Below the pieces are notes generated by a model that searched no databases, was not told the origin of the DNA, and saw nothing but the letters and a program-made list of their open reading frames with translations. A stretch of DNA of 43,462 nucleotides from Leptolyngbya sp. 'hensonii'. Lineage in GTDB: Bacteria; Cyanobacteriota; Cyanobacteriia; GCF-001939115. A program made the translations under genes and the position numbers. Positions 28,074 to 35,892 of the stretch are shown here, piece by piece. Numbering within the stretch: the first letter of the stretch is position 1; each line of letters starts with the position of its first letter. The stretch is from the NCBI RefSeq assembly GCF_001939115.1, contig NZ_MQTZ01000007.1, positions 1 to 43,462 on the forward strand, written 5' to 3'.

Positions 28074-28684
28074 GCAGCGCGAATTTTGATCCCTCCCTGG
28101 ATGCCCATGCGCCTGGTCATGGGGCAGATCATCACCTGGAGGAGGCCGGAAATAGCCTGTTTGGCTTTATCGTCTTTCTTCTATCCGAGAGCGTCATCTT
28201 TCTCAGCTTCTTTGCAGGCTATATCGTCTACAAAACCACGACACCCGATTGGTTGCCCGCAGGAATTTCTGGGTTGGACATCCGCGATCCTGCGATTAAT
28301 ACCGTCGTGCTGGTCTCCAGTAGTTTTGTCATTTACATTGCGGAGCGCTTTCTCCACCGAAATCAACTCTGGGGCTTCCGCCTGTTCTGGCTGACCACCA
28401 TGGCCATGGGGAGTTACTTCCTGTACGGGCAGGCGGTGGAATGGCAGAGTCTTAAGTTTGGGTTTACCTCTGGTGTTTTCGGTGGCACTTTCTACTTGCT
28501 GACGGGATTTCACGGCTTGCATGTGCTGACAGGCATTCTTCTGCAGGCCATTATGTTGATCCGATCGTTTCTCCCCGGTAACTATGACGCTGGTCAGGTG
28601 GGAGTGGAAGCAACATCCCTGTTCTGGCACTTTGTGGATGTCATCTGGATTATCCTGTTCATCTTGATTTATATCTGGCAGTGA
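28070..28684 (+). CDS. ctaE: Haem-copper oxidase subunit III
   Basis: 204 residues with five predicted membrane helices, including NSLFGFIVFLLSESVIFLSFFAGYIVYK, TVVLVSSSFVIYIAERFLHR, the conserved FYLLTGFHGLHVLTGILLQAIMLIRSF and the closing ATSLFWHFVDVIWIILFILIYIW. The His/Glu pattern FHGLHV and WHFVDVIWI is diagnostic for CtaE. Short five-helix form, usual for cyanobacteria. Starts in a 4-bp overlap with ctaD; the GMC gene follows after 34 bp. Confidence 0.94.
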   Translation: MSSANFDPSLDAHAPGHGADHHLEEAGNSLFGFIVFLLSESVIFLSFFAGYIVYKTTTPDWLPAGISGLDIRDPAINTVVLVSSSFVIYIAERFLHRNQLWGFRLFWLTTMAMGSYFLYGQAVEWQSLKFGFTSGVFGGTFYLLTGFHGLHVLTGILLQAIMLIRSFLPGNYDAGQVGVEATSLFWHFVDVIWIILFILIYIWQ

Positions 28685-28718
28685 CCCCCTTCATGTCTTC
28701 CAGAGAGGAGCTGACATC

Positions 28719-30236
28719 ATGATCATCGACGACGATCGCTACGACCTCATCATCATTGGCACGGGGGCAGGCGGGGGAACCCTGGCCTATAAACTGGCCC
28801 CCAGTGGGAAAAAGATTTTGATTCTGGAGCGGGGGGATTTCATGCCCCTGGAGGAGCAAAATCGTAGCAATGTCGATGTGTTTAAGAAAGAGCGGTATCA
28901 CGCCTCAGAGCAGTGGTATGACCACAATGGAGAGCCTTTTTATCCCCAGACCAATTATGCGATTGGGGGCAATACCAAAATTTATGGCGCAGTCTTAATG
29001 CGCATGCGCGAACGAGATTTTGCGTCTGTGCCCCATCAAGAGGGGGTTTCGCCGGAATGGTGTCTCACCTATAACGACTTTGAGCCTTACTACACCGAGG
29101 CTGAACACCTGTACAAGGTCCATGGGCAGGCAACTGCCGATCCCACAGAGCCCCCCCATAGTGCTGACTACCCCTACCCAGCCGTGGAGCATGAGGCCCA
29201 GGTGCAGGAGGTGGTATCTGCGATCGCCCAGCAGGGTCTACATCCAACCCCCTTACCTGTGGGACTGACCCGCCAGGAGGATGACCCCACCAATGATGCG
29301 GAAGTGAGTGGGATTGCTCCGGCTTTGAAATATTCCAACGTCACCCTGAAAACCCAGACGCAGGTGGTTTGTCTGCACACCAATCCGTCTGGACGGGAGG
29401 TGAAAGCGGTGGAGGCTGAAGTGGATGGCAAATCCCATCTGTTTTTCGGGGATATTGTCGTGCTGGCCTGTGGGGCGATTAACTCGGCGGCCCTGCTGCT
29501 GCGATCGGGGAACGATACCTGTCCCAATGGGCTGGCCAATCAGTCTGGGCTGGTTGGGCGCAATCTGATGAAGCATCGGATTTCCTCGGTGGTGCAGCTC
29601 AGTGCCCCCAATTCGGGTCAGTTTCAACGCAGTGTCAGCGTCAATGATTTCTATTGGGGTGAAAAAGATTTTCCTTACCCCATGGGCCATATCCAAAATA
29701 CCGGGGGATTGTTGCAAGATATTATCTTTGCCGAATCACCGCCGGTACTCTCTGTGTTGGCCAAGGTGATGCCCGGTTTTGGGCTGAAGCAATTGGCCAC
29801 CCATTCGATCGGCTGGTGGGTCCAAACGGAAGACTTGCCCGATCCCAATAACCGGGTGTGGGTGGAAAAAAATAAGTTGTACCTGAATTACACCCCTAAC
29901 AATACGGAAGCCCACGATCGGCTGGTTTATCGCTGGATCGAGGTGCTGAAAGGGGTCGAGAAAAACATGAAACAATCTGTTTTGCAGCGGAGCGGCCTTC
30001 ATCCCAATGGGGAAGTTCCGATCCAAGTGGTGGCTAACCAATGTGGCACCTGTCGCTTTGGTCCCGATCCGGCCACATCCGTTCTGGATCCTTTCTGCCG
30101 CACCCACGCGGTGGACAATCTGTATGTCGTGGATGGGAGTTTCTTTCCTTCTCATGCAGCGGTCAGTCCGGCGCTGACCATTATGGCCAATGCGCTGCGG
30201 GTGGGGGACCATCTCCTTGATCGCTTGGGGGCTTGA
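28719..30236 (+). CDS. GMC family FAD-dependent oxidoreductase
   Basis: 505 residues. ADP-binding fold near the N-terminus (YDLIIIGTGAGGGTLAYKL, then ILILERG), GMC signature region YAIGGNTKIYGAVLMRMRERDF, and C-terminal CGTCRFGPDPATSVLDPFCRTHAVDNLYVVDG followed by SFFPSHAAVSPALTIMANALR, where the His of the catalytic pair is expected. Closest in pattern to the gluconate/sugar/choline dehydrogenase branch of the family; substrate not predictable. No signal peptide or membrane segment. Thirty-four bases after ctaE on the same strand, so probably in the oxidase operon; it could supply electrons to quinone, but that is inference. Confidence 0.88.
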   Translation: MIIDDDRYDLIIIGTGAGGGTLAYKLAPSGKKILILERGDFMPLEEQNRSNVDVFKKERYHASEQWYDHNGEPFYPQTNYAIGGNTKIYGAVLMRMRERDFASVPHQEGVSPEWCLTYNDFEPYYTEAEHLYKVHGQATADPTEPPHSADYPYPAVEHEAQVQEVVSAIAQQGLHPTPLPVGLTRQEDDPTNDAEVSGIAPALKYSNVTLKTQTQVVCLHTNPSGREVKAVEAEVDGKSHLFFGDIVVLACGAINSAALLLRSGNDTCPNGLANQSGLVGRNLMKHRISSVVQLSAPNSGQFQRSVSVNDFYWGEKDFPYPMGHIQNTGGLLQDIIFAESPPVLSVLAKVMPGFGLKQLATHSIGWWVQTEDLPDPNNRVWVEKNKLYLNYTPNNTEAHDRLVYRWIEVLKGVEKNMKQSVLQRSGLHPNGEVPIQVVANQCGTCRFGPDPATSVLDPFCRTHAVDNLYVVDGSFFPSHAAVSPALTIMANALRVGDHLLDRLGA

Positions 30237-30272
30237 AGACCTGCGATTCAGGGGGGCTTGCAACCGGCCTCC

Positions 30273-31610
30273 CTATGCACTGGCCCGCTGTTGGCGCAAG
30301 AAACTGCCAATTAAATAGAGAGAGCCACAGAGAACCACAGGATGCTGTTGGAAAGAGCGCGCATTCGGGCGATCGCAGGCGGCTGTCAATCCGGCATTCA
30401 AATCCGGATAAGCCTGACAGTGGCTCAGGGTGGGGCAGACCTCATGGGCCAGGGTGACCAGCTCGCTCAGATCGGCAGAACTGTGATCGGGAACAGGGAC
30501 CAGGTACAGGGCATCTCCGGGACGGAGTAATTCCTCTAAAATTCCGGCATGGTCTTTCGTGGATAGCATCCCCATCACCCAGCGCACTGGCTGTCCCACC
30601 AACATCCGGCTATCAATAAACTCGCGCAGAACTGTAGCGGAGGGGCGGTTATGTGCCCCATCGATCAACAGGGGATGCTGATGCCAGGTGTTGTATTCCA
30701 GCCGACCGGGCCAGTGGGCTTTGGCCATGCCATCTGCAATGTCGTGGTTGGGAATATCCCATCCCTGATTCCGCAGGATCAGCAGGGCAGAAATTGCCAG
30801 GGCCGAGTTCATCAACTGCACCTTGCCATGCAGGGGCAAGGGATACTGGATACCGTGAAATTCTGCGATCGGCAGGGTTTTGTCCCAGGCGACATCCGTA
30901 CTTTCGAGCCGCTGGATTTCCTTCTCCCAGCGGCCCATTTCCACGGCTGCTTCCGGCCAGGTTGCGGGGCAAGCCAGCGCATCAATGCGCTGACGAATCA
31001 CCGTTTCTGCCTCCGGGGGCAAAGAGCCAACCACGGCTGGACAGCCGGGCTTTAGAATCCCGGCTTTCTCTGCGGCTATTTCACCCAGGGTGGAACCCAG
31101 GCGCTGCCAATGATCCCAGCCGATCGAGGTAATGATACTGACCAGAGGCCGATCGCACACATTGGTTGCATCCAACCGTCCCCCCAGACCGACTTCCATC
31201 ACCGCCACATCCACATGGCGCTGGGCAAAGTAAAGCCAGGCTGCTGCCGTGATTACCTCAAACTGGGTGGGAGATGGACTGTCTGGGTCAATGGCTGCTT
31301 CAACTTGCGCCAGCAGGGGAAACAGTTGTTTGGCCCCAATCGGTTTCTCATTCAGACAGATGCGCTCATACCAGTCCACCAGATGGGGAGAGGTGTAGCG
31401 ACCAACCCGATAACCAGCCTGAGTCAGGATAGCGGACAGGTAGGCGCAAACGGACCCCTTCCCATTGGTGCCCGCAACATGAATCACTGGCACCTCTCTA
31501 TGGGGATTTCCCAGGGCAGCCAGCAGGTGCTCAATCCGTTCCAGACCCAGTTCAACCCCAAACTGGGCAAAGCGACCTAACCAGGTGTCAACATCTGTCA
31601 GGGTATACAC
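30273..31610 (-). CDS. folC: Folylpolyglutamate synthase/dihydrofolate synthase
   Basis: 445 residues of the Mur-ligase fold: ATP loop VIHVAGTNGKGSVCAYLSAIL, VGRYTSPHLVDWYERI, TQFEVITAAAWLYFAQ, VGLGGRLDATNV and the C-terminal domain starting at LIDGAHNRPSATVLREF. It adds glutamate to dihydropteroate and folates. Length and motifs are normal. Convergent with the GMC gene across 36 bp. Confidence 0.94.
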   Translation of the reverse strand: MYTLTDVDTWLGRFAQFGVELGLERIEHLLAALGNPHREVPVIHVAGTNGKGSVCAYLSAILTQAGYRVGRYTSPHLVDWYERICLNEKPIGAKQLFPLLAQVEAAIDPDSPSPTQFEVITAAAWLYFAQRHVDVAVMEVGLGGRLDATNVCDRPLVSIITSIGWDHWQRLGSTLGEIAAEKAGILKPGCPAVVGSLPPEAETVIRQRIDALACPATWPEAAVEMGRWEKEIQRLESTDVAWDKTLPIAEFHGIQYPLPLHGKVQLMNSALAISALLILRNQGWDIPNHDIADGMAKAHWPGRLEYNTWHQHPLLIDGAHNRPSATVLREFIDSRMLVGQPVRWVMGMLSTKDHAGILEELLRPGDALYLVPVPDHSSADLSELVTLAHEVCPTLSHCQAYPDLNAGLTAACDRPNARSFQQHPVVLCGSLYLIGSFLRQQRASA

Positions 31611-31729
31611 TTGCTTCCTAAATCTTTAAGGGATGTATCAGCGGTTTTTAAAGTGTGTATGAGTTTGCAGACTCTGTCTCTATCCAAAACTAAAATAAAG
31701 GTAGAGCCTGAGTCTCAGGGAGGTCAACG

Positions 31730-31927
31730 ATGTTAGTTATTTTAACGAGTGATCAGCTCATTCCTCCTGAGCGAGTTTGTCAAACCTGCCTGTTGGCCGA
31801 TCGGACGGGCCATCCTCGCTGGCACCAGGGGCGGCTCTGGTGCGGTCATGCCCTCCATGGGCGTCAGGAGAACCTGCCCGAACAATATGAATGTCAGATG
31901 GGGTTCCGGATTGCTCGGATTGACTGA
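31730..31927 (+). CDS. Small Cys-containing protein
   Basis: 65 residues starting MLVILTSDQLIPPERVC. Four Cys at 17, 20, 38 and 55 (CxxC...C...C) with several His suggest a zinc-ribbon-like metal site. A good ribosome site (GGGAGG) precedes the ATG by about 7 bases, which supports a real gene. I cannot name the family. Divergent from folC; Tic20-like gene about 100 bp downstream. Confidence 0.75.
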   Translation: MLVILTSDQLIPPERVCQTCLLADRTGHPRWHQGRLWCGHALHGRQENLPEQYECQMGFRIARID

Positions 31928-32025
31928 GCCAGGGTAATCAATGGCCACTACGCAGGACGAATCTTCCAGGACAATTTAAACTAGGGTATATTATTCATCC
32001 TGTCATTTTATTTAGGAGAGAAGGC

Positions 32026-32505
32026 ATGACCTGGCGTGGATCCTCAACCCCTCAAGATCGGTTTTTTGCCTGTCTCCCCTACTTGCTTCCCCTGATTGAG
32101 GGATTGGTTTTTGGTACCTTTCTCGTGCAGCAATTTCCGGTTTTGGGCATTATTTTCCTGCCCCTCCTGCCTCTGATTCAACTTTATGGCAGTATTCCCT
32201 TTGCTGGGTTGGTCGTCTTTTTTGCCCTGTTTCTCCTGGTGGTCCGCAACGAGGGCATCAGCCATTTTATTCGCTTCAACACCATGCAAGCGATCCTGTT
32301 CGATATCATTCTGATTCTCTGCCTTTACATTGCCCAGTGGATTTTGCGGCCCGTGTTTGCAGGGGGATTTGTGACCCAGACCCTGTTTAGCGTGGTGTTT
32401 CTCGGCAACCTGGCGGCGATCGGCTACTCCATCTTCCAGACTGTACTGGGCCGGTATGCAGAGATCCCACCGATTTCGGATGCCGTTCACATGCAGGTCA
32501 GATAA
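32026..32505 (+). CDS. Tic20 family protein
   Basis: 159 residues with four membrane helices. The family signature is clear: DRFFACLPYLLPLIEGL at the start, FIRFNTMQAILFDIILILC in the middle and PPISDAVHMQVR at the end. Chloroplast Tic20 forms the inner-envelope protein-import channel; the cyanobacterial homologue has no established substrate. Ribosome site AGGAGAG precedes the ATG. Confidence 0.92.
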   Translation: MTWRGSSTPQDRFFACLPYLLPLIEGLVFGTFLVQQFPVLGIIFLPLLPLIQLYGSIPFAGLVVFFALFLLVVRNEGISHFIRFNTMQAILFDIILILCLYIAQWILRPVFAGGFVTQTLFSVVFLGNLAAIGYSIFQTVLGRYAEIPPISDAVHMQVR

Positions 32506-32748
32506 TCCCTCAAGCTTCGCCTGTGCCTGGATGAACCCTGATGGGATGCGTCCCTTACGGTGTATACGGATTTCGCAGATGCCGGGATCGGTCTGGTGGG
32601 CTGAGCCGATTCCAAGAATGCGCTGGTTGTGTAACCCATTCAAGCGGATTTGCTGGGGCCACGAGCGGTAAGATCCCCGACTCAACCCCAGCACTCCCAT
32701 CAGACCATCTGTGCCAGGGGCATCAGCATCTAGGTGAGCTGTTAGCCT

Positions 32749-32820
32749 CAGACCTTTTCGCGGAGGAGGTCTGGAGGACGTGCGGTGTCCTCCAGCGGGG
32801 ATTGCGGGGGGCTGGCCCCC
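32749..32820. terminator. Three consecutive stem-loops, possible bidirectional terminator
   Basis: Stems at 32749-32773, 32771-32795 and 32806-32820. The first two share CTG and are partly exclusive. No U-run follows, so intrinsic termination is uncertain, but position between two convergent genes fits. Confidence 0.35.
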
Positions 32821-32890
32821 TGAAACACAAAACCAACCGCTCAAACTTGTCATAGAAGTGGGTCATTTGCCTGGGTTGTGGCCATGGCTG

Positions 32891-32937
32891 CCCTCACCCC
32901 AAAGCCCTCTTCTAGAGGGAAAGGACTTAGGGTGAGG
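32891..32937. repeat. Short palindromic element, CCCTCACCC type
   Basis: CCCTCACCCC ... GGGTGAGG with an inner CCTCTTCTAGAGGG-like stem. Resembles the core of the elements at 23151-23249 and 40572-40667; probably a shortened relative. Confidence 0.55.
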
Positions 32938-32966
32938 CAAGGAACGAACTCCCTTCAGAATGGCGG

Positions 32967-33740
32967 CTATCGGCTAATCACGGTATTTTCCAAGCAGCCA
33001 ATTCCTTCAATCTCGATCCGGATCCGATCGCCCACCGCTAGGGGACCCACCCCTTCTGGGGTGCCCGTGAGAATCACATCTCCTGGCAGCAGGGTCATCA
33101 CCTGGCTGATGTAAGAGACCAGCATATCGGGAGGGAACACCATCTGGTCGATCGCAGCAGACTGGACTGGTTCTTCCCCATCATTCAGATAGGTCTGAAG
33201 CTGGGCGGCAGGAGCCAGTTCCCGCACAATCCATGGACCCAGGGGACAAAAGGTGTTGAAGCCCTTAGCCCGAGTCCACTGTCCATCCCGCCGTTGCAGA
33301 TCCCTGGCGGTCACATCATTGGCGATCGTATACCCCCAGATCTTGCTGTGGGTTTCCTCCGGGGGGCAATCCGTACAGGCTTCCCCAATCACCAGAGCCA
33401 GCTCTCCCTCATAATCCACCCGCTCAGACTGGGGAGGATAAATGATCTCTGACCCTGTCGCAATGACTGCTGTTGGGGGCTTGAGAAAGAGTAAGGGTTC
33501 CGAGGGGAGATCATGGCCCAATTCTGCGGCATGAGCCTTATAGTTCCGACCGATGGCGACAATTTTAGAGGGTGAACAGGGAGCCAACAAGCGATATTGT
33601 TCCGGTTCTATCTCTAACCCCGTCGGCTGGCCTTTCAACCAGGGTGGGGCATCCAGAACTTGAATGCTCCGACTGAGTTGCAGTAGACCATAGTAAACCT
33701 CACCCTGAAGCGTCTGCACTCGAACATAACGCTGAGCCAT
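32967..33740 (-). CDS. Fumarylacetoacetate hydrolase family protein
   Basis: 257 residues. FAH-fold signatures: IVAIGRNYKAHAAELG, LFLKPPTAVIATGSEIIYP, metal ligands in DYEGELALVIGEA and NDVTARDLQ, and the closing PGDVILTGTPEGVGPL. These proteins hydrolyse or decarboxylate diketo acids or oxaloacetate; the true substrate cannot be told from sequence. Typical length for the single-domain YcgM-like group. Starts at ATG 33740, divergent from rpsF. Confidence 0.92.
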   Translation of the reverse strand: MAQRYVRVQTLQGEVYYGLLQLSRSIQVLDAPPWLKGQPTGLEIEPEQYRLLAPCSPSKIVAIGRNYKAHAAELGHDLPSEPLLFLKPPTAVIATGSEIIYPPQSERVDYEGELALVIGEACTDCPPEETHSKIWGYTIANDVTARDLQRRDGQWTRAKGFNTFCPLGPWIVRELAPAAQLQTYLNDGEEPVQSAAIDQMVFPPDMLVSYISQVMTLLPGDVILTGTPEGVGPLAVGDRIRIEIEGIGCLENTVISR

Positions 33741-33909
33741 AGCAATAGCCTACTTACCTCTAAAAATGTGCGATTTGCTATGGCTAGGATAAAGCGGCTT
33801 GAGAGTCAGAGCAAGCCAGAGAGAATGGAACAAAGTGGTCTATAATGGAAATTCTGTGCTTCTTGCCCCATGAACACCATGAGGCCATTTAGTCCATAAG
33901 GAGACTTCG

Positions 33910-34239
33910 ATGACGACTACGTTTATGTACGAGACCATGTATATCCTGCGTCCAGACCTGAGCGAAGAGCAGGTGGATCAGGCGATCACCAAGTATCAAA
34001 CTTTGCTGCGAGAGCAGGGTTCTGAACTCCTGGAAACTCAACATCGGGGCAAACGGCGGCTGGCCTACGAGTTGAAGAAACATCGGGAAGGCATTTATGT
34101 GCAAATGAATTTTAAGGGTGAAGGTAAGGTGATTGCTGCGATGGAGCGAGCAATGCGCCTGAGCGAGGAAGTGATTCGGTATTTGACAGTCAAGCAAGAA
34201 ATTCCTGCAGAAGAGGAGCCGATCTCGGCTGAAGAATAG
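33910..34239 (+). CDS. rpsF: 30S ribosomal protein S6
   Basis: 109 residues. [18 protein letters not shown] start, [24 protein letters not shown] core and [17 protein letters not shown] end match S6; the acidic C-terminal tail ([11 protein letters not shown]) is common. Ribosome site AAGGAGA precedes the ATG. A strong stem-loop follows the stop codon, so it appears to be monocistronic. Confidence 0.97.
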   Translation: MTTTFMYETMYILRPDLSEEQVDQAITKYQTLLREQGSELLETQHRGKRRLAYELKKHREGIYVQMNFKGEGKVIAAMERAMRLSEEVIRYLTVKQEIPAEEEPISAEE

Positions 34240-34269
34240 ATCCAAGCCGCAAGCATGGATTCAGAACCT

Positions 34270-34297
34270 GGAGGGACGTTGTAGGTAACGTCCCTCC
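34270..34297 (+). terminator. rpsF terminator stem-loop
   Basis: Perfect 11-bp stem GGAGGGACGTT / AACGTCCCTCC with a 6-base loop (GTAGGT), about 30 bp after the rpsF stop. Only a short TTTT follows a few bases later, so the tail is weak. Confidence 0.65.
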
Positions 34298-34473
34298 CAC
34301 GGTTTTAAAGGGATTTATGAATTGTTGCAATTGAAGGTTCGAAAGAAGGGTTCAAGCAGGTGTCAATTGCAAATTCAGATGGTACATTAGCGGCTACAGC
34401 GATATAGCGGAAAATTCGACATCCTTCGACCTTCCTGTTGCTGGCCCGAAAACCTTATGGGAGTTCAAACAAC

Positions 34474-35019
34474 GTGACTCGAACCGACAACCCAACCCTC
34501 CAGGCGTTACAAGCCGAGGTCTTTCGTTTACGAGAAGAATTGCAAGTCCGCGATCAACTGGTGCAGCAACTCTCTCAGGAGTTGTTTCGCTTGGTTAAGG
34601 GCAATACGGCCTTTATGCCTGAGCCAGCCCTTTCTGAAAGCCACGCCGAGGAACTGCGGGTTTTGAGGGAGCAATTGCAGGGGGTGGAACAGCAGGTCGC
34701 TTTTTATCAGGAACAGATCACCAGTCGGGATACGGAAATCTACCAGCTTCGTCAGTCGGTCCAGGAACTGACCGATCGCTCTCGGATGCTGGAACAGGTT
34801 GTGCAGGAATTACCCAGGGTCTACAAACAGAAATTTGCCGAACGGATGGCCCCCGTTAAGCAAAAGGTGGCCCTGTTGCAACAGGAGAATCGTCGGCTCC
34901 ATTCCGAATTGCAGAGTGTCAGCTATCGTCTGGCCGTGCGGAGTCGTCATGTCAGCCGGGTAGACCTGCCCAACTTCCCTCGATCGGGGGAGCCAATTCT
35001 GCCTAATTTTGGCACCTGA
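34474..35019 (+). CDS. Coiled-coil protein
   Basis: About 181 residues. Two long heptad coiled-coil segments (NPTLQALQAEVFRLREELQV to LVKG, and EELRVLREQL to ELQSVSYRL), then a short basic and Pro-rich tail ending LPNFGT. No membrane or signal segment. GTG at 34474 is favoured because GGGAG lies ten bases upstream and the MTRTDNPTLQ start gives a compact coil; TTG 34438 in the same frame is the alternative. I do not recognise the family. Flanked by rpsF and dedA, in the same direction. Confidence 0.75.
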   Translation: MTRTDNPTLQALQAEVFRLREELQVRDQLVQQLSQELFRLVKGNTAFMPEPALSESHAEELRVLREQLQGVEQQVAFYQEQITSRDTEIYQLRQSVQELTDRSRMLEQVVQELPRVYKQKFAERMAPVKQKVALLQQENRRLHSELQSVSYRLAVRSRHVSRVDLPNFPRSGEPILPNFGT

Positions 35020-35227
35020 AGAGAAGGGCTAAACAGGCCAGCCCGTGGATGTTTGCAAGGTCTTGCAGTGTCTGAATCCCATATCACAACAGGGCGTGAT
35101 CTCCGGCGCTTCGATCGGTTCGGGTCAGGGGGTTCTACCTGTTGTCATTGGGCCGCAGATAAATTGACAGAGATTCCCTGTCGCGCCAAGATGGGAAGAG
35201 GGATGAACTTTTATTAAGTCAAACACC

Positions 35228-35869
35228 ATGGCGCTTGAGTTCCTGACAGCTGAAACCGTTGAGCAGATTGCTCAGGATTACGGGTACTGGGCTGTGTTTG
35301 CTGGTATTTTGCTGGAAAACTTGGGCTTACCGTTGCCAGGAGAAACCATTACCCTAGCGGGTGGATTTCTGGCCGGGAGTGGTCAACTCGATTACTGGTT
35401 TGTCTGGGGAAGTGCTGCTGCCGGAGCTGCCCTGGGCGGGAATTTTGGCTACTGGATTGGCCGCCTAGGTGGATGGCCTCTGCTGGTCCGGATCGGTCAG
35501 GTGTTCCGTTTCCGGGAAACACAATTGATAGACCTGCGGGAGAAATTCAGTCGCAATGCCGGTCGCACCGTATTTGTCGGTCGCTTCATCGCCCTGTTGC
35601 GGATCTTTGCCAGTCCCCTGGCTGGTATTGCGGGCATGCCCTATCTTCGCTTTACCCTTTACAACCTGACCGGAGCGTTGGCCTGGGCTTCTATCATGGT
35701 TACCCTAGCCTTCTTTGCTGGTCGGCTCATCTCCCTGGAACAGTTGATTACCTGGGTCAGCCAGTTTGCGGTTCTGGCGCTGGCGATCGCGATCGGGGTG
35801 ATTGTGGTGCCTTTCTGGCTGGAGACCCGTCAGACTCGGGAAGCCTCCTCTGGTGAAGGTGAGGGTTAA
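35228..35869 (+). CDS. DedA family membrane protein
   Basis: 213 residues, SNARE-associated/VTT domain: VFAGILLENLGLPLPGETITLAGGFLAG, GAALGGNFGYWIGRLGG, the conserved FSRNAGRTVFVGRFIALLRIFASPLAGIAGM and a C-terminal helix LALAIAIGVIVVPFWLE. DedA proteins act as lipid or undecaprenyl-phosphate flippases with a role in membrane homeostasis. The last 67 bases of the gene are duplicated 6 kb away at 41779-41845. Confidence 0.92.
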   Translation: MALEFLTAETVEQIAQDYGYWAVFAGILLENLGLPLPGETITLAGGFLAGSGQLDYWFVWGSAAAGAALGGNFGYWIGRLGGWPLLVRIGQVFRFRETQLIDLREKFSRNAGRTVFVGRFIALLRIFASPLAGIAGMPYLRFTLYNLTGALAWASIMVTLAFFAGRLISLEQLITWVSQFAVLALAIAIGVIVVPFWLETRQTREASSGEGEG

Positions 35870-35892
35870 ACGAAGTGAGCCTGCTTAAACAA

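Larger units (their letters stand above)
32506..32966. other. Hairpin-rich intergenic region
   Basis: 461 bp between the convergent Tic20-like and FAH genes. Three consecutive stems occur at 32749-32820: CAGACCT/AGGTCTG; CTGGAGGAC/GTCCTCCAG (9 bp, loop of 7); and GGGGGC/GCCCCC. Open frames here on either strand lack start signals and look like chance. I found no rnpB, SRP RNA or tmRNA signature. Confidence 0.5.

Noticed and set aside
32044-32853. A 269-residue minus-strand frame over the Tic20-like gene
   Set aside because: Antisense to a clear membrane protein; its Pro/Gly/Arg-rich N-terminal part lies over the hairpin region.
32506-32966. RNase P RNA, SRP RNA or tmRNA
   Set aside because: None of the conserved core motifs could be found on either strand.
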